Source: Rachycentron canadum
Taxonomy: Eukaryota > Chordata > Actinopteri > Carangiformes > Rachycentridae
Assembly (NCBI GenBank): GCA_038496675.1
Contig: CM076656.1
Span: 20,326,897 to 20,390,896, forward strand
Reading direction: 5' to 3'
DNA length: 64,000 nt
Of this stretch, positions 62,501-64,000 are shown in pieces; the first letter of the stretch is position 1; each line of letters opens with the position of its first letter. The notes under the pieces are model-generated. The model saw only the letters and a list, made by a program, of their open reading frames with translations. It searched no databases and had not been told where the DNA came from. The position numbers and the translations under genes are program-made.

Positions 62501-63866
62501 AAACTAAGATGGTGAACATGATGAAGCTTTCACTTACTGTCAGTATTTACAGCCTTCAGCTTCATCTGAAGGTTTGTTAGAGGATTGAAGAGGTGAAATT
62601 ATTCAGAGAGACAGAGAAGATCAGTCTTATCCTGACTCCCTAGTTGAAAACCGCTGGCAAAGGAGCATGTATGAAAAAAAAAAAGGCTCAACTAAATTTT
62701 ATTATTACACTGGATTATGTATGCTGCGATATCAGGCCTAATTCTGAATGAGAAGGTTGAAACACCTGAAACCTCAGGCCACAATCTGCACAGCTTTGGA
62801 AGATTTCAAGTTCCTTTTTCCTCCTCTGCACGTTAGATGTAGATGATATATTCTGCAATCTGTGAAATGAAACTGACTTTTTGAATAATAAACATTTAAT
62901 TCTCCCTCTTCACCATCACATAAAAGACCCTCAGAGATGTCGTGAACACTGCAGCTGTTCATTTTCAGTGTCTCTTACCTCTATCATGTCAATGAGGTTG
63001 TAGAAATACTGTATGTGGTCAATGGTCAACTTGTTGTCCTGGTAAATGACTCGATAATGTATGACCTGTCCAGAGAAACTGATGCACAAGACGTAGTCGC
63101 CGGGGTGGCGTATAGACTCTCGCACCAGGAACAGGCCATCCTCAGCCGGCCGCAGCTTATCCACTGCCTCTGGACCTGAGATCTTACCATGAAACCAGCT
63201 GATGAAAGAGAGCACATGGTGAGATGTCTGTTTCTGCAAATAAAGCTGATGCAATATCTATGTGGAGCATTAAAGGAACACCATGAGTCACAGAGATGCT
63301 CGGTTGAAACAGGCAAGATTCTGCAGCTTAAACATACAAAAAAAAACAAAAAAAAAACAAAACAGGAAGTTAGAGTGATTGTAAGCCTTTGTTTGTCTGC
63401 TCATCAGCCCACACAGTGCAGTCATGGGATGTATTTATGGTCATCTGAACCCATGGTCACACAGAGTCGAGCTTCCCTACGAGAAACTCAAAGCAAAGGT
63501 GTAAAATTCAGAAGAAGCGCAAACATACGGCATGAGGCTGAGGCTGGGGTCAACACGCAGAGCCTCTCTTTCCCGAACATTAGTGGAGCTGATGAGGCCC
63601 TCCTCTCCTGTGGTGTTGTGCGTGGCCTTGAAAAATCCCTTCCTCTGCAAAAGAGCAGCCAAAATCTCGTGTCATGGGGCGAATCAAAAACAAGAGGAAC
63701 ATTTAGTCGAGTGCATTAACGGTGCCTTGGCTTCAGTAAAACACCACAGTACTGTGCTCGTGTCGACAATGGTGAGGATGTCTCCTTTGTGATAAGCCAG
63801 TTCTCCAGGTTTGGGTTTTCTGTGGTCTCCCTTTGCTACACACTGTGTACCAGCAGCCCAGTTCAT
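56530..63866 (-). CDS. matk: Megakaryocyte-associated tyrosine kinase (Csk-homologous kinase), 5' end uncertain
   Basis: This is a cytosolic kinase that phosphorylates the C-terminal tail Tyr of Src-family kinases and so inhibits them. Exons, 5' to 3': 63753-63866, 63529-63644, 62979-63198, 60367-60460, 60115-60180, 59932-60031, 59657-59741, 58842-58915, 58528-58723, 57699-57785, 56530-56757; 459 aa read. SH3: GTQCVAKGDHRKPKPGELAY. SH2: WFHGKISG with FLVRES. Kinase: GEGEFG loop, VAVK lysine, HRDLAARN catalytic loop, SDFG, and WTAPEAL. No Tyr stands in the activation segment (VDSKVSDSVKLPVRW), as is usual in the Csk/Matk family. No N-terminal myristoylation signal is seen. The first exon read may start translation (MNWAAGTQC), but an acceptor (CTCTGCAG) lies right before it, so upstream exons may lie beyond the window. 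The tail after the kinase is short and Ser/Gly-rich (ends ESGSGC). Confidence 0.95.
58140..58285 (+). mobile_element. LINE reverse transcriptase fragment in matk intron
   Basis: The plus-strand frame reads LQMVQKAAACLSYFKSLDHV, which fits the LQ-x-VQNAAARL motif near the end of the reverse transcriptase in CR1/L2/Rex-type non-LTR retrotransposons. An upstream CTTCTGGCAGGCCTCCCTTC also fits that region, but a stop interrupts the frame. The copy is very short and dead. Confidence 0.55.
59262..59510. repeat. LINE- or SINE-derived 3' repeat with (AAT)n tract
   Basis: AGATTGATAGATATACTTTT, AAGCAGCTCAGGTAAAAAGA and an (AAT)n run (59351-59396) are followed by CTCCACAGTCTCTGTCCTGC. The order resembles a common fish repeat that starts with a TTTATTGATCCC-type word. 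Borders are approximate. Confidence 0.45.
61660..61832 (+). mobile_element. tRNA-derived SINE remnant
   Basis: The head carries a pol III A-box-like part (GTGGCTCAGGAGTTAGAGCG, 61671-61690) and a B box (GGTTCGATCCC, 61714-61724). The body ends with AGTGTAAAGCGCTTTGAGTG (61804-61823), the conserved tail word of a widespread teleost SINE. The middle is shortened. It lies in the 2.5-kb matk intron between the exons at 62979-63198 and 60367-60460. Confidence 0.75.
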
Positions 63867-64000
63867 CTGCAGAGACACAATAATGACAGACATTTTCTCT
63901 ATAATATCTCTGGGACTGTCAGAAATACTGGAGCCAGACTTTAAGCTTAAGACTTGATGGTTATATTAAATAAACAAGATATTTTTATGTTTTGTCTCAC

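Overview
The window is nuclear DNA of a ray-finned (teleost) fish. The evidence is GT-AG split genes with short introns, AT-rich intergenic DNA, abundant microsatellites, remnants of typical teleost repeats (hAT-like MITEs, a Tc1 fragment, a tRNA-derived SINE, LINE pieces) and five vertebrate genes whose reconstructed proteins match the human families end to end. No bacterial, plasmid, CRISPR or viral gene was seen.

All five identified genes lie on the minus strand, so each starts at its high coordinate. From left to right: sin3b (3664-18710, 19 coding exons, 1268 aa, Sin3 corepressor scaffold); haus5 (20368-27355, 19 coding exons, 660 aa, augmin subunit); fzr1 (29399-33172, 13 coding exons, 494 aa, Cdh1 activator of the APC/C); a retinal homeobox gene of the rx1/rx2 (Rax2) class (41755-47306, 3 coding exons, 361 aa, with a likely untranslated first exon near 48.3-48.6 kb); and matk (56530-63866, 11 exons read, 459 aa, Csk-homologous kinase; its 5' end may lie beyond the window). 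I rebuilt every exon by joining phases across splice sites, and all frames close. Left of sin3b, two minus-strand open exons (1433-1639, 2179-2549) suggest part of a further gene that I cannot name.

Between fzr1 and the rx gene (about 34-41.7 kb) and between rx and matk (about 48.8-56.5 kb) there are two gene-poor blocks of about 8 kb. They contain ATTA-rich islands that look like candidate cis-regulatory DNA of the homeobox gene, mixed with repeat remnants. The neighbours fzr1, rx and matk match the human 19p13.3 group FZR1, RAX2, MATK, which supports assigning this rx gene to the Rax2 side of the family.

The genes are not an operon. sin3b, haus5 and fzr1 are housekeeping or cell-cycle genes, rx is an eye-field and retinal stem-cell regulator, and matk is a Src-family inhibitory kinase. 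I did not find a new biological system. The most interesting signals are in splicing: a probable U12-type intron beside a 25-nt microexon in haus5, an in-frame sin3b exon with a (TG)n acceptor and a GC donor, a (TG)n tract beside a weak donor in fzr1, and a NAGNAG acceptor in fzr1.
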